A stretch of 64,000 nt of DNA. Source: Rhopalosiphum padi (Eukaryota; Arthropoda; Insecta; Hemiptera; Aphididae). The position numbers and the translations under genes were made by a program. Location of the stretch: assembly GCF_020882245.1 (NCBI RefSeq), contig NC_083599.1, positions 40,512,748 to 40,576,747 on the forward strand, in the 5' to 3' direction. A model generated the notes under the pieces. The model saw nothing but the letters and a program-made list of their open reading frames with translations. It was not told the origin of the DNA and did not search any database. Shown piece after piece: positions 1 to 12,904 of the stretch. Positions within the stretch are counted from its first letter, which is position 1. Each line of letters starts with the position of its first letter.

Positions 1-320
1 GTTGGATTTCCATAAAATATATTATAATTCTTTAAAAAGTCCATTAAAATCCTTAAAAAAGCCATATAATCCATTTGAATTCTTTAAATTTCCTTCAAAA
101 ACCCCATAATTCTTTAAAAGAACCCATTAAATCCTTTTAATTATATATATTTCATTAAATAGTCTTATTAATTCCTTAAAAAAGCCATAATATCTGTTGA
201 ATTTCCATAAAACATATTATAATTCTTTAAAAAAACATAAATTGCTATATAAATCTTTAAAAAAAACCCAATATATCCTTTAAATTCCATTATATTACTT
301 GTAAATATTTAAAAAAAAAA

Positions 321-402
321 CACTGTCAACTTTCAAATGTATAGAAAACCATTTATACACCATAGAATTCGTTTAAATAGTGTTAATAATCCGAAAAATT
401 CC
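321..402 (+). repeat. Landmark core L1, subtype a
   Basis: Runs from CACTGTCAAC through CATAGAATTCG and TAGTGTTAATAATCCG to AAAAATTCC, 82 bases, preceded by ten A. Subtype a has ATAGAAAACC after AAATGT. It contains two CpG, unusual in this sequence. Its partner 4151 bases on is L4. Confidence 0.88.
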
Positions 403-1623
403 ATATATTTCATTAAAAAGTCCTATAAATTCCTTATAAAGCTATTATATCTGTTGAATTTCCATAAAATATATTATAATTCTTTAAAAATTCATAAATT
501 GCTATATAATTCTTTAAAAAGTCTATTAAAATCCTTTAAAAAGCCATATGATCCATTTGAATTCTATAAAATTCCTTCAAAAACCCCATAATTCTTTAAA
601 AGAACCCATTAAATCCTTTAAATCCCATATAATTCATTAAATATTCCAATTAAATCCTATAAAAAGCCATATAATCCATTTGAATTCTATAAAATTCCTT
701 CAAAAACCCCATAATTCTTTAAAAGAACCCATTAAAACCTTTAAAGTCCAAATAATTCATAAAATAGTGTTATTAATTCCTTAAAAAAGCCATTATATTT
801 GTTAAATTTCAATAAAATGTGTTATATTTCTTTCAAAAAACATAAATTGCTATATAATTTTTAAAAAAAAACCCAAAAAATCCTATAAATTATATAGATT
901 TCATTAAATAATCCAATTAAATCCTTTAAAACAGTCATTAAATCCTTTAAAATTCCAAATAATTCGTTAAATAGTCTTATTAATTCCTTAAAAAAGCCAT
1001 AATATCTGTTGAATTTCCATAAAATATATTATAATTCTTTAAAAATTCAAAAATTGCTATATAATTCTTAAAAAAGTCCATTAAAATCCTTTAAAAAGCC
1101 ATATTATCCATTTGAATTCTATAAAATTCCTTCAAAAACCCCATAATTCTTTAAAAGAACCCATTAAATCCTTTAAATTCCATATATTTCATTAAATATT
1201 CCAATTAAATCCTTTAAAAAGCCATATAATCTGTTTAATTTCAATTAAATATATTATAATTCTTCAAAAATTCTTAAATTGCTATATAATTCTTTAAAAA
1301 GTCCGTTAAAATCCATTTGAATTCTTTAAAATTCTTTCAAAAACCCCATAATTCTTTATAAGAACCCATTAAATCCTTTTAATTATATATATTTTATTAA
1401 ATATTCCAATTAAATCTTTAAAAACAGTCATAAAATCCAATTAATTCCCAACTAATTCATTAAATAGTCCTATTAATTCCTTAAAAAAGCCATAATATCT
1501 GTTGAATTTCCATAAAATATATTATAATTCTTAAAAAAACATAAATTGCTATATAAATCTTTAAAAAAACCCAATAAATCCTTTAAATTCCATTATATTA
1601 CTTGTAAATCTTTAATAAAAAAA

Positions 1624-1707
1624 CACTTTGTCAACTTTCAAATGTATTGAAATCCATTTATACACCATAGAATTCGTTTAAATAGTGTTAATAATCCGAA
1701 AAATTCC
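1624..1707 (+). repeat. Landmark core L2, subtype c
   Basis: 84 bases. Subtype c begins CACTTTGTC (two bases longer) and has ATTGAAATCC. Preceded by AAT and seven A, the shortest A-run of the set, shared only with L5, its copy 4151 bases on. Confidence 0.88.
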
Positions 1708-1826
1708 ATATATTTCATTAAAAAGTCCTATAAATTCCTTATAAAGCTATTATATCTGTTGAATTTCCATAAAATATATTATAATTCTTTAAAAATTCAT
1801 AAATTGCTATATAATTCTTTAAAAAG

Positions 1827-2176
1827 TCTATTAAAATCCTTTAAAAAGCCATATAATCCATTTGAATTCTATAAAATTCCTTCAAAAACCCCATAATTCT
1901 TTAAAAGAACCCATTAAATCCTTTAAATCCCATATAATTCATTAAATATTCCAATTAAATCCTTTAAAACAGTCATAAAATCCAATTAATTCCCAACTAA
2001 TTCATTAAATATTCCAATTAAATCCTTTAAAACAGTCATTAAATCCTTTAAAATTCCAAATAATTCGTTAAATAGTCTTATTAATTCCTTATAAAGCTAT
2101 TATATCTGTTGAATTTCCATAAAATATATTATAATTCTTTAAAAATTCATAAATTGCTATATAATCCTTTAAAAAG
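1827..2176 (+). repeat. 350-bp segment present in unit A copy 1 only
   Basis: In copy 2 the base after 5977 corresponds to 2177 rather than 1827, so 350 bases are missing there. Both edges in copy 1 end in CTTTAAAAAG (to 1826 and to 2176), a direct repeat of at least ten bases. That is the expected footprint of slippage or unequal exchange. Direction is unknown: it may be a gain in copy 1 or a loss in copy 2. Confidence 0.8.
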
Positions 2177-2700
2177 CCATATAATCCATTTGAATTCTAT
2201 AAAATTCCTTCAAAAACCCCATAATTCTTTAAAAGAACCCATTAAATCCTTTAAATTCCATATAATTCATTAAATATTCCAATTAAATCCTATAAAAAGC
2301 CATATAATCCATTTGAATTCTATAAAATTCCTTCAAAAACCCCATAATTCTTTAAAAGAACCCATTAAAACCTTTAAAGTCCAAATAATTCATAAAATAG
2401 TGTTATTAATTCCTTAAAAAAGCCATTATATTTGTTAAATTTCAATAAAATGTGTTATATTTCTTTCAAAAAACATAAATTGCTATATAATTTTTAAAAA
2501 AAAACCCAAAAAATCCTATAAATTATATAGATTTCATTAAATAATCCAATTAAATCCTTTAAAACAGTCATTAAATCCAATTAAATCCCAACTAATTTCT
2601 TAAATAGTCCTATGAATTCCTTAAAAAAGCCATTTTATCTGTTTAATTTCCATAAAATATATTATAATTCTTCAAAAATTCATAAATTGCCATATAATTC

Positions 2701-3000
2701 TTTAAAAAGTCCATTAAAATCCTTTATAAAGCCATATAATCCATTTGAATTCTTTAAAATTCCTTCAAAAACCCCATAATTCTTTAAAAGAACCCATTAA
2801 ATCCTTTTAATTATATATATTTCATTAAATATTCCAATTAAATCCTTTAAAACAGTCATAAAATCCAATTAATTCCCAACTAATTCATTAAATATTCCAA
2901 TTAAATCCTTTAAAACAGTCATTAAATCCTTTAAAATTCCAAATAATTCGTTAAATAGTCTTATTAATTCCTTAAAAAAGCCATAATATCTGTTGGATTT
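2701..3000 (+). repeat. Representative short-module stretch (21/22, 30, 41, 63-base spacing)
   Basis: A reference stretch for the lowest repeat level. Modules start with AATTC or AATCC followed by a T-run and then an A-run. Distances between successive module starts across the family are mostly 21-22, 30, 41 and 63 bases, that is about 2, 3, 4 and 6 times 10.3. Composition here is 53 C, 12 G and 235 A+T. The module lengths are not all multiples of three, so reading frame is not preserved from module to module. Confidence 0.75.
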
Positions 3001-3579
3001 CCATAAAATATATTATAATTCTTTAAAAAGTCCATTAAAATCCTTTAAAAAGCCATAAAATTCATTTGAATTCTTTAAAATTCCTTCAAAAACCCCATAA
3101 TTCTTTAAAAGAACCCATTAAATCCTTTTAATTATATATATTTCATTAAATATTCCAATTAATTCCTTAAAAAAGCCATTATATCTGTTTAATTTCAATT
3201 AAATATATTATAATTCTTCAAATATTCTTAAATTGCTATATAATTCTTTAAAAAGTCCGTTAAAATCCATTTGAATTCTTTAAAATTCTTTCAAAAACCC
3301 CATAATTCTTTATAAGAACCCATTAAATCCTTTCAATTATATATATTTCATTAAATATTCCAATTAAATCTTTTAAAACAGTCATAAAATCCAATTAATT
3401 CCCAACTAATTCATTAAATAGTCCTATTAATTCCTTAAAAAAGCCATAATATCTGTTGAATTTCCATAAAACATATTATAATTCTTTAAAAAAACATAAA
3501 TTGCTATATAAATCTTTAAAAAAAACCCAATATATCCTTTAAATTCCATTATATTACTTGTAAATATTTAAAAAAAAAA

Positions 3580-3661
3580 CACTGTCAACTTTCAAATGTA
3601 TTGAAAACCATTTATACACCATAGAATTCGTTTAAATAGTGTTAATAATCCGAAAAATTCC
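3580..3661 (+). repeat. Landmark core L3, subtype b1
   Basis: 82 bases with CACTGTC and ATTGAAAACC, preceded by GTAAATATTT and ten A, and followed by CTTATAAAGC. Partner in unit A copy 2 is L6 (offset 3802). Confidence 0.88.
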
Positions 3662-4471
3662 ATATATTTCATTAAAAAGTCCTATAAATTCCTTATAAAG
3701 CTATTATATCTGTTTAATTTCCATAAAATATATTAAAATTCTTTAAAAATTCATAAATTGCTAAATAATTCTTTAAAAAGTCCATTAAAATCCTTTAAAA
3801 AGCCATATAATCCATTTGAATTCTATAAAATTCCTTTAAAAACCCCATAATTCTTTAAAAGAACCCATTAAATCTTTTAAATTCCATATATTTCATTAAA
3901 TATTCCAATTAAATCCTTTAAAAAGCCATAAAATCCATTTGAATTCTTTAAAATTCCTTCGAAAACCCCATAATTCTTTAAAAGAACCCATTAAATCCTT
4001 TTAGTTATATATATTTCATTAAATATTCCAATTAATTCCTTAAAAAAGCCATTATATCTGTTTAATTTCAATTAAATATATTATAATTCTTCAAAAATTC
4101 ATAAATTGCTATATAATTCTTTAAAAAGTCCATTAAAATCCATTTGAATTCTTTAAATTTCCTTCAAAAACCCCATAATTCTTTAAAAGAACCCATTAAA
4201 TCCTTAAAAAAGCCATATAATCCATTTGAATTCTTTAAATTTCCTTCAAAAACCCCATAATTCTTTAAAAGAACCCATTAAATCCTTTTAATTATATATA
4301 TTTCATTAAATAGTCTTATTAATTCCTTAAAAAAGCCATAATATCTGTTGAATTTCCATAAAACATATTATAATTCTTTAAAAAAACATAAATTGCTATA
4401 TAAATCTTTAAAAAAAACCCAATATATCCTTTAAATTCCATTATATTACTTGTAAATATTTAAAAAAAAAA

Positions 4472-4553
4472 CACTGTCAACTTTCAAATGTATAGAAAAC
4501 CATTTATACACCATAGAATTCGTTTAAATAGTGTTAATAATCCGAAAAATTCC
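4472..4553 (+). repeat. Landmark core L4, subtype a
   Basis: Copy of L1 at offset 4151, with ten A before it and the same ATAGAAAACC. Confidence 0.88.
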
Positions 4554-5774
4554 ATATATTTCATTAAAAAGTCCTATAAATTCCTTATAAAGCTATTATA
4601 TCTGTTGAATTTCCATAAAATATATTATAATTCTTTAAAAATTCATAAATTGCTATATAATTCTTTAAAAAGTCTATTAAAATCCTTTAAAAAGCCATAT
4701 GATCCATTTGAATTCTATAAAATTCCTTCAAAAACCCCATAATTCTTTAAAAGAACCCATTAAATCCTTTAAATCCCATATAATTCATTAAATATTCCAA
4801 TTAAATCCTATAAAAAGCCATATAATCCATTTGAATTCTATAAAATTCCTTCAAAAACCCCATAATTCTTTAAAAGAACCCATTAAAACCTTTAAAGTCC
4901 AAATAATTCATAAAATAGTGTTATTAATTCCTTAAAAAAGCCATTATATTTGTTAAATTTCAATAAAATGTGTTATATTTCTTTCAAAAAACATAAATTG
5001 CTATATAATTTTTAAAAAAAAACCCAAAAAATCCTATAAATTATATAGATTTCATTAAATAATCCAATTAAATCCTTTAAAACAGTCATTAAATCCTTTA
5101 AAATTCCAAATAATTCGTTAAATAGTCTTATTAATTCCTTAAAAAAGCCATAATATCTGTTGAATTTCCATAAAATATATTATAATTCTTTAAAAATTCA
5201 AAAATTGCTATATAATTCTTAAAAAAGTCCATTAAAATCCTTTAAAAAGCCATATTATCCATTTGAATTCTATAAAATTCCTTCAAAAACCCCATAATTC
5301 TTTAAAAGAACCCATTAAATCCTTTAAATTCCATATATTTCATTAAATATTCCAATTAAATCCTTTAAAAAGCCATATAATCTGTTTAATTTCAATTAAA
5401 TATATTATAATTCTTCAAAAATTCTTAAATTGCTATATAATTCTTTAAAAAGTCCGTTAAAATCCATTTGAATTCTTTAAAATTCTTTCAAAAACCCCAT
5501 AATTCTTTATAAGAACCCATTAAATCCTTTTAATTATATATATTTTATTAAATATTCCAATTAAATCTTTAAAAACAGTCATAAAATCCAATTAATTCCC
5601 AACTAATTCATTAAATAGTCCTATTAATTCCTTAAAAAAGCCATAATATCTGTTGAATTTCCATAAAATATATTATAATTCTTAAAAAAACATAAATTGC
5701 TATATAAATCTTTAAAAAAACCCAATAAATCCTTTAAATTCCATTATATTACTTGTAAATCTTTAATAAAAAAA

Positions 5775-5858
5775 CACTTTGTCAACTTTCAAATGTATTG
5801 AAATCCATTTATACACCATAGAATTCGTTTAAATAGTGTTAATAATCCGAAAAATTCC
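5775..5858 (+). repeat. Landmark core L5, subtype c
   Basis: Copy of L2 at offset 4151, with the same AAT plus seven A before CACTTTGTC. Confidence 0.88.
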
Positions 5859-7381
5859 ATATATTTCATTAAAAAGTCCTATAAATTCCTTATAAAGCTA
5901 TTATATCTGTTGAATTTCCATAAAATATATTATAATTCTTTAAAAATTCATAAATTGCTATATAATTCTTTAAAAAGCCATATAATCCATTTGAATTCTA
6001 TAAAATTCCTTCAAAAACCCCATAATTCTTTAAAAGAACCCATTAAATCCTTTAAATTCCATATAATTCATTAAATATTCCAATTAAATCCTATAAAAAG
6101 CCATATAATCCATTTGAATTCTATAAAATTCCTTCAAAAACCCCATAATTCTTTAAAAGAACCCATTAAAACCTTTAAAGTCCAAATAATTCATAAAATA
6201 GTGTTATTAATTCCTTAAAAAAGCCATTATATTTGTTAAATTTCAATAAAATGTGTTATATTTCTTTCAAAAAACATAAATTGCTATATAATTTTTAAAA
6301 AAAAACCCAAAAAATCCTATAAATTATATAGATTTCATTAAATAATCCAATTAAATCCTTTAAAACAGTCATTAAATCCAATTAAATCCCAACTAATTTC
6401 TTAAATAGTCCTATGAATTCCTTAAAAAAGCCATTTTATCTGTTTAATTTCCATAAAATATATTATAATTCTTCAAAAATTCATAAATTGCCATATAATT
6501 CTTTAAAAAGTCCATTAAAATCCTTTATAAAGCCATATAATCCATTTGAATTCTTTAAAATTCCTTCAAAAACCCCATAATTCTTTAAAAGAACCCATTA
6601 AATCCTTTTAATTATATATATTTCATTAAATATTCCAATTAAATCCTTTAAAACAGTCATAAAATCCAATTAATTCCCAACTAATTCATTAAATATTCCA
6701 ATTAAATCCTTTAAAACAGTCATTAAATCCTTTAAAATTCCAAATAATTCGTTAAATAGTCTTATTAATTCCTTAAAAAAGCCATAATATCTGTTGGATT
6801 TCCATAAAATATATTATAATTCTTTAAAAAGTCCATTAAAATCCTTTAAAAAGCCATAAAATTCATTTGAATTCTTTAAAATTCCTTCAAAAACCCCATA
6901 ATTCTTTAAAAGAACCCATTAAATCCTTTTAATTATATATATTTCATTAAATATTCCAATTAATTCCTTAAAAAAGCCATTATATCTGTTTAATTTCAAT
7001 TAAATATATTATAATTCTTCAAATATTCTTAAATTGCTATATAATTCTTTAAAAAGTCCGTTAAAATCCATTTGAATTCTTTAAAATTCTTTCAAAAACC
7101 CCATAATTCTTTATAAGAACCCATTAAATCCTTTTAATTATATATATTTCATTAAATATTCCAATTAAATCTTTTAAAACAGTCATAAAATCCAATTAAT
7201 TCCCAACTAATTCATTAAATAGTCCTATTAATTCCTTAAAAAAGCCATAATATCTGTTGAATTTCCATAAAACATATTATAATTCTTTAAAAAAACATAA
7301 ATTGCTATATAAATCTTTAAAAAAAACCCAATATATCCTTTAAATTCCATTATATTACTTGTAAATATTTAAAAAAAAAAA

Positions 7382-7463
7382 CACTGTCAACTTTCAAATG
7401 TATTGAAAACCATTTATACACCATAGAATTCGTTTAAATAGTGTTAATAATCCGAAAAATTCC
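7382..7463 (+). repeat. Landmark core L6, subtype b1
   Basis: Copy of L3, with eleven A before it instead of ten. Confidence 0.88.
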
Positions 7464-8107
7464 ATATATTTCATTAAAAAGTCCTATAAATTCCTTATAA
7501 AGCTATTATATCTGTTTAATTTCCATAAAATATATTAAAATTCTTTAAAAATTCATAAATTGCTAAATAATTCTTTAAAAAGTCCATTAAAATCCTTTAA
7601 AAAGCCATATAATCCATTTGAATTCTATAAAATTCCTTTAAAAACCCCATAATTCTTTAAAAGAACCCATTAAATCTTTTAAATTCCATATATTTCATTA
7701 AATATTCCAATTAAATCCTTTAAAAAGCCATAAAATCCATTTGAATTCTTTAAAATTCCTTCGAAAACCCCATAATTCTTTAAAAGAACCCATTAAATCC
7801 TTTTAGTTATATATATTTCATTAAATATTCCAATTAATTCCTTAAAAAAGCCATTATATCTGTTTAATTTCAATTAAATATATTATAATTCTTCAAAAAT
7901 TCATAAATTGCTATATAATTCTTTAAAAAGTCCATTAAAATCCATTTGAATTCTTTAAATTTCCTTCAAAAACCCCATAATTCTTTAAAAGAACCCATTA
8001 AATCCTTAAAAAAGCCATATAATCCATTTGAATTCTTTAAATTTCCTTCAAAAACCCCATAATTCTTTAAAAGAACCCATTAAATCCTTTTAATTATATA
8101 TATTTCA

Positions 8108-9934
8108 TTAAATAGTCTTATTAATTCCTTAAAAAAGCCATAATATCTGTTGAATTTCCATAAAACATATTATAATTCTTTAAAAAAACATAAATTGCTA
8201 TATAAATCTTTAAAAAAAACCCAATATATCCTTTAAATTCCATTATATTACTTGTAAATATTTAAAAAAAAAAACACTGTCAACTTTCAAATGTATAGAA
8301 AACCATTTATACACCATAGAATTCGTTTAAATAGTGTTAATAATCCGAAAAATTCCATATATTTCATTAAAAAGTCCTATAAATTCCTTATAAAGCTATT
8401 ATATCTGTTTAATTTCCATAAAATATATTAAAATTCTTTAAAAATTCATAAATTGCTAAATAATTCTTTAAAAAGTCCATTAAAATCCTTTAAAAAGCCA
8501 TATAATCCATTTGAATTCTATAAAATTCCTTTAAAAACCCCATAATTCTTTAAAAGAACCCATTAAATCTTTTAAATTCCATATATTTCATTAAATATTC
8601 CAATTAAATCCTTTAAAAAGCCATAAAATCCATTTGAATTCTTTAAAATTCCTTCGAAAACCCCATAATTCTTTAAAAGAACCCATTAAATCCTTTTAGT
8701 TATATATATTCCATTAAATATTCCAATTAATTCCTTAAAAAAGCCATTATATCTGTTTAATTTCAATTAAATATATTATAATTCTTCAAAAATTCATAAA
8801 TTGCTATATAATTCTTTAAAAAGTCCATTAAAATCCATTTGAATTCTTTAAATTTCCTTCAAAAACCCCATAATTCTTTAAAAGAACCCATTAAATCCTT
8901 TAAATTATATATATTTCATTAAAAAGTCCTATAAATTCCTTATAAAGCTATTATATCTGTTGAATTTCCATAAAATATATTATAATTCTTTAAAAATTCA
9001 TAAATTGCTATATAATCCTTTAAAAAGCCATATAATCCATTTGAATTCTATAAAATTCCTTCAAAAACCCCATAATTCTTTAAAAGAACCCATTAAAACC
9101 TTTAAAGTCCAAATAATTCATAAAATAGTGTTATTAATTCCTTAAAAAAGCCATTATATTTGTTAAATTTCCATAAAATATATTATAATTCTTCAAAAAT
9201 TCATAAATTGCCATATAATTCTTTAAAAAGTCCATTAAAATCCTTTATAAAGCCATATAATCCATTTGAATTCTTTAAAATTCCTTCAAAAACCCCATAA
9301 TTCTTTAAAAGAACCCATTAAATCCTTTTAATTATATATATTTCATTAAATATTCCAATTAAATCCTTTAAAACAGTCATAAAATCCAATTAATTCCCAA
9401 CTAATTCATTAAATATTCCAATTAAATCCTTTAAAACAGTCATTAAATCCTTTAAAATTCCAAATAATTCGTTAAATAGTCTTATTAATTCCTTAAAAAA
9501 GCCATAATATCTGTTGGATTTCCATAAAATATATTATAATTCTTTAAAAAGTCCATTAAAATCCTTTAAAAAGCCATAAAATTCATTTGAATTCTTTAAA
9601 ATTCCTTCAAAAACCCCATAATTCTTTAAAAGAACCCATTAAATCCTTTTAATTATATATATTTCATTAAATATTCCAATTAATTCCTTAAAAAAGCCAT
9701 TATATCTGTTTAATTTCAATTAAATATATTATAATTCTTCAAAAATTCTTAAATTGCTATATAATTCTTTAAAAAGTCCGTTAAAATCCATTTGATTTCT
9801 TTAAAATTCTTTCAAAAACCCCATAATTCTTTATAAGAACCCATTAAATCCTTTTAATTATATATATTTCATTAAATATTCCAATTAAATCTTTTAAAAC
9901 AGTCATAAAATCCAATTAATTCCCAACTAATTCA
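8108..9934 (+). repeat. 1827-bp unit, copy 1
   Basis: Landmark core at 8275 pairs with the one at 10102, TCGAAA at 8654 with 10481, and a private ATATATTCCATT variant near 8704 with 10531, all 1827 bases apart. The left edge is near TTCATTAAATAGTC at about 8108, where the two copies first agree. Confidence 0.87.
8275..8356 (+). repeat. Landmark core L7, subtype a
   Basis: Carries ATAGAAAACC and eleven A. It lies 893 bases after L6, yet has the subtype of L1 and L4, so the exchange that made the hybrid unit lies within or next to it. Confidence 0.88.
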
Positions 9935-11761
9935 TTAAATAGTCCTATTAATTCCTTAAAAAAGCCATAATATCTGTTGAATTTCCATAAAACATATTAT
10001 AATTCTTTAAAAAAACATAAATTGCTATATAAATCTTTAAAAAAAACCCAATATATCCTTTAAATTCCATTATATTACTTGTAAATATTTAAAAAAAAAA
10101 ACACTGTCAACTTTCAAATGTATAGAAAACCATTTATACACCATAGAATTCGTTTAAATAGTGTTAATAATCCGAAAAATTCCATATATTTCATTAAAAA
10201 GTCCTATAAATTCCTTATAAAGCTATTATATCTGTTTAATTTCCATAAAATATATTAAAATTCTTTAAAAATTCATAAATTGCTAAATAATTCTTTAAAA
10301 AGTCCATTAAAATCCTTTAAAAAGCCATATAATCCATTTGAATTCTATAAAATTCCTTTAAAAACCCCATAATTCTTTAAAAGAACCCATTAAATCTTTT
10401 AAATTCCATATATTTCATTAAATATTCCAATTAAATCCTTTAAAAAGCCATAAAATCCATTTGAATTCTTTAAAATTCCTTCGAAAACCCCATAATTCTT
10501 TAAAAGAACCCATTAAATCCTTTTAGTTATATATATTCCATTAAATATTCCAATTAATTCCTTAAAAAAGCCATTATATCTGTTTAATTTCAATTAAATA
10601 TATTATAATTCTTCAAAAATTCATAAATTGCTATATAATTCTTTAAAAAGTCCATTAAAATCCATTTGAATTCTTTAAATTTCCTTCAAAAACCCCATAA
10701 TTCTTTAAAAGAACCCATTAAATCCTTTAAATTATATATATTTCATTAAAAAGTCCTATAAATTCCTTATAAAGCTATTATATCTGTTGAATTTCCATAA
10801 AATATATTATAATTCTTTAAAAATTCATAAATTGCTATATAATCCTTTAAAAAGCCATATAATCCATTTGAATTCTATAAAATTCCTTCAAAAACCCCAT
10901 AATTCTTTAAAAGAACCCATTAAAACCTTTAAAGTCCAAATAATTCATAAAATAGTGTTATTAATTCCTTAAAAAAGCCATTATATTTGTTAAATTTCCA
11001 TAAAATATATTATAATTCTTCAAAAATTCATAAATTGCCATATAATTCTTTAAAAAGTCCATTAAAATCCTTTATAAAGCCATATAATCCATTTGAATTC
11101 TTTAAAATTCCTTCAAAAAACCCCATAATTCTTTAAAAGAACCCATTAAATCCTTTTAATTATATATATTTCATTAAATATTCCAATTAAATCCTTTAAA
11201 ACAGTCATAAAATCCAATTAATTCCCAACTAATTCATTAAATATTCCAATTAAATCCTTTAAAACAGTCATTAAATCCTTTAAAATTCCAAATAATTCGT
11301 TAAATAGTCTTATTAATTCCTTAAAAAAGCCATAATATCTGTTGGATTTCCATAAAATATATTATAATTCTTTAAAAAGTCCATTAAAATCCTTTAAAAA
11401 GCCATAAAATTCATTTGAATTCTTTAAAATTCCTTCAAAAACCCCATAATTCTTTAAAAGAACCCATTAAATCCTTTTAATTATATATATTTCATTAAAT
11501 ATTCCAATTAATTCCTTAAAAAAGCCATTATATCTGTTTAATTTCAATTAAATATATTATAATTCTTCAAAAATTCTTAAATTGCTATATAATTCTTTAA
11601 AAAGTCCGTTAAAATCCATTTGATTTCTTTAAAATTCTTTCAAAAACCCCATAATTCTTTATAAGAACCCATTAAATCCTTTTAATTATATATATTTCAT
11701 TAAATATTCCAATTAAATCTTTTAAAACAGTCATAAAATCCAATTAATTCCCAACTAATTC
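9935..11761 (+). repeat. 1827-bp unit, copy 2
   Basis: Second copy of the preceding unit. It carries one extra A in the CTTCAAAAAACCCC run near 11111, so later positions are offset by 1828. It shares with copy 1 the variant CCATTTGATTTC (near 9793 and 11619), which also recurs near 17327, 50253 and 61033. After about 11820 the sequence leaves the copy and enters a landmark of subtype c. Confidence 0.85.
10102..10183 (+). repeat. Landmark core L8, subtype a
   Basis: Copy of L7 at offset 1827, with the same eleven A. Confidence 0.88.
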
Positions 11762-11927
11762 ATTAAATAGTCCTATTAATTCCTTAAAAAAGCCATAATA
11801 TCTGTTGAATTTCCATAAAATATATTATAATTCTTTAAAAAAACATAAATTTCTATATAAATCTTTAAAAAAACCCAATAAATCCTTTAAATTCCATTAT
11901 ATTTCTTGTAAATCTTTAAAAAAAAAA

Positions 11928-12011
11928 CACTTTGTCAACTTTCAAATGTATTGAAATCCATTTATACACCATAGAATTCGTTTAAATAGTGTTAATAATC
12001 CGAAAAATTCC
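11928..12011 (+). repeat. Landmark core L9, subtype c
   Basis: 84 bases with CACTTTGTC and ATTGAAATCC, preceded by CTTT and ten A rather than AAT and seven A. Partner is L11 (offset 5707). Confidence 0.88.
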
Positions 12012-12822
12012 ATATATTTCATTAAAAAGTCCTATAAATTCCTTATAAAGCTATTATATCTGTTTAATTTCCATAAAATATATTAAAATTCTTTAAAAAT
12101 TCATAAATTGCTAAATAATTCTTTAAAAAGTCCATTAAAATCCTTTAAAAAGCCATATAATCCATTTGAATTCTATAAAATTCCTTCAAAAACCCCATAA
12201 TTCTTTAAAAGAACCCAATAAATCTTTTAAATTCCATATAATTCATTAAATATTCCAATTAAATCCTTTAAAAAGCCATAAAATCCATTTGAATTCTTTA
12301 AAATTCCTTCAAAAACCCCATAATTCTTTAAAAGAACACATTAAATCCTTTTAATTATATATATTTCATTAAATAGTCCAATAAAATCCTTTAAAACAGT
12401 CATTAAATCCATTAAAATTACAAATAATTCATTAAATAGTCTTATTAATTCCTTAAAAAAGCCATTATTTCTGTTGTATTTCAATTAAATATATTATAAT
12501 TCTTTAAAAATTCATAAATTGCCATATAATTCTTTAAAAAGTCCATTAAAATCCTTTAAAAAGCCATATAATCCATTTGAGTTCTTTAAAATTCCTTCAA
12601 AAACCCCATAATTCTTTAAAAGAACCCATTAAATCCATTAAAATTACAAATAATTCATTAATTAGTCCTATTAATTCCTTAAAAAAGCCATAATATCTGT
12701 TGAATTTCCATAAAATATATTATAATTTTTTAAAAAAACATAAATTGCTATATAAATCTTTAAAAAAAACCCAATAAATCCTTTAAATTCCATTAAATTA
12801 CTTGTAAATCAAAAAAAAAAAA

Positions 12823-12904
12823 CACTGTCAACTTTCAAATGTATTGAAAACCATTTATACACCATAGAATTCGTTTAAATAGTGTTAATAATCCGAAAAA
12901 TTCC
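12823..12904 (+). repeat. Landmark core L10, subtype b2
   Basis: First of the b2 type: CACTGTC and ATTGAAAACC, with twelve A directly after GTAAATC and with CTTATAATGC downstream instead of CTTATAAAGC. Partner is L12 (offset 5707). Confidence 0.88.

Larger units (their letters stand above)
50..4200 (+). repeat. Higher-order unit A, copy 1 (4151 bp)
   Basis: Landmark cores at 321 and 1624 and the second-module marker at 811 all recur exactly 4151 bases later, at 4472, 5775 and 4962. Bases before about 50 match 2995-3045 instead, which places the left breakpoint near the CC-TTAAAAAAGCC word at 45-60. The copy contains a 350-bp segment (1827-2176) that copy 2 lacks. Rare variants such as CTTCGAAAA at about 3957 are shared with copy 2, supporting a recent duplication. 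Confidence 0.88.
4201..8002 (+). repeat. Higher-order unit A, copy 2 (about 3802 bp)
   Basis: Aligns with copy 1 at an offset of 4151 up to 5977, then at 3801, and at 3802 after the landmark A-run near 7371, which has 11 A instead of 10. The change to 3801 reflects loss of 350 bp relative to copy 1. It ends where TAAATCCTTAAAAAAGCC at about 8000 restarts the unit, and a third, partial copy follows to about 8.2 kb before switching to another phase. Confidence 0.85.
7211..8900 (+). repeat. 893-bp tandem duplication
   Basis: Landmark cores at 7382 and 8275 are 893 bases apart, and the rare CTTCGAAAA variant recurs at the same offset (TCGAAA at 7761 and 8654). Homology starts at TTCATTAAATAGTC (7211 and 8104) and fades near 8900. 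The second copy is a hybrid: its landmark core carries the ATAGAAAACC variant of the early unit, while the sequence just after it (CTGTTTAATTTCC, near 8404) is of the later type seen at 3710 and 7510. Confidence 0.8.

Noticed and set aside
311..320. A-run before the core as a retrotransposon poly(A) tail
   Set aside because: It always stands at the same place inside the same tandem module, without target-site duplications, a coding body or variable insertion sites.
321..402. CENP-B box-like motif in the landmark core (TTCGTT followed later by CCG)
   Set aside because: Only the first six bases resemble the known box, the spacing to CCG is too long, and the central part does not match. The core may still bind a protein, but not on this evidence.
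337..591. Open frame of 84 codons, with an identical one at 4488-4742
   Set aside because: Both lie in copies of the 4151-bp unit and start in the landmark core; being identical reflects the duplication, not selection. The same region in other copies is closed, and there is no homology I recognise.
8960..9145. Open frame of 61 codons, with an identical one at 10787-10972
   Set aside because: Same stretch in the two 1827-bp copies. The composition is that of the repeat words, and the frame is not kept in other copies of the module.
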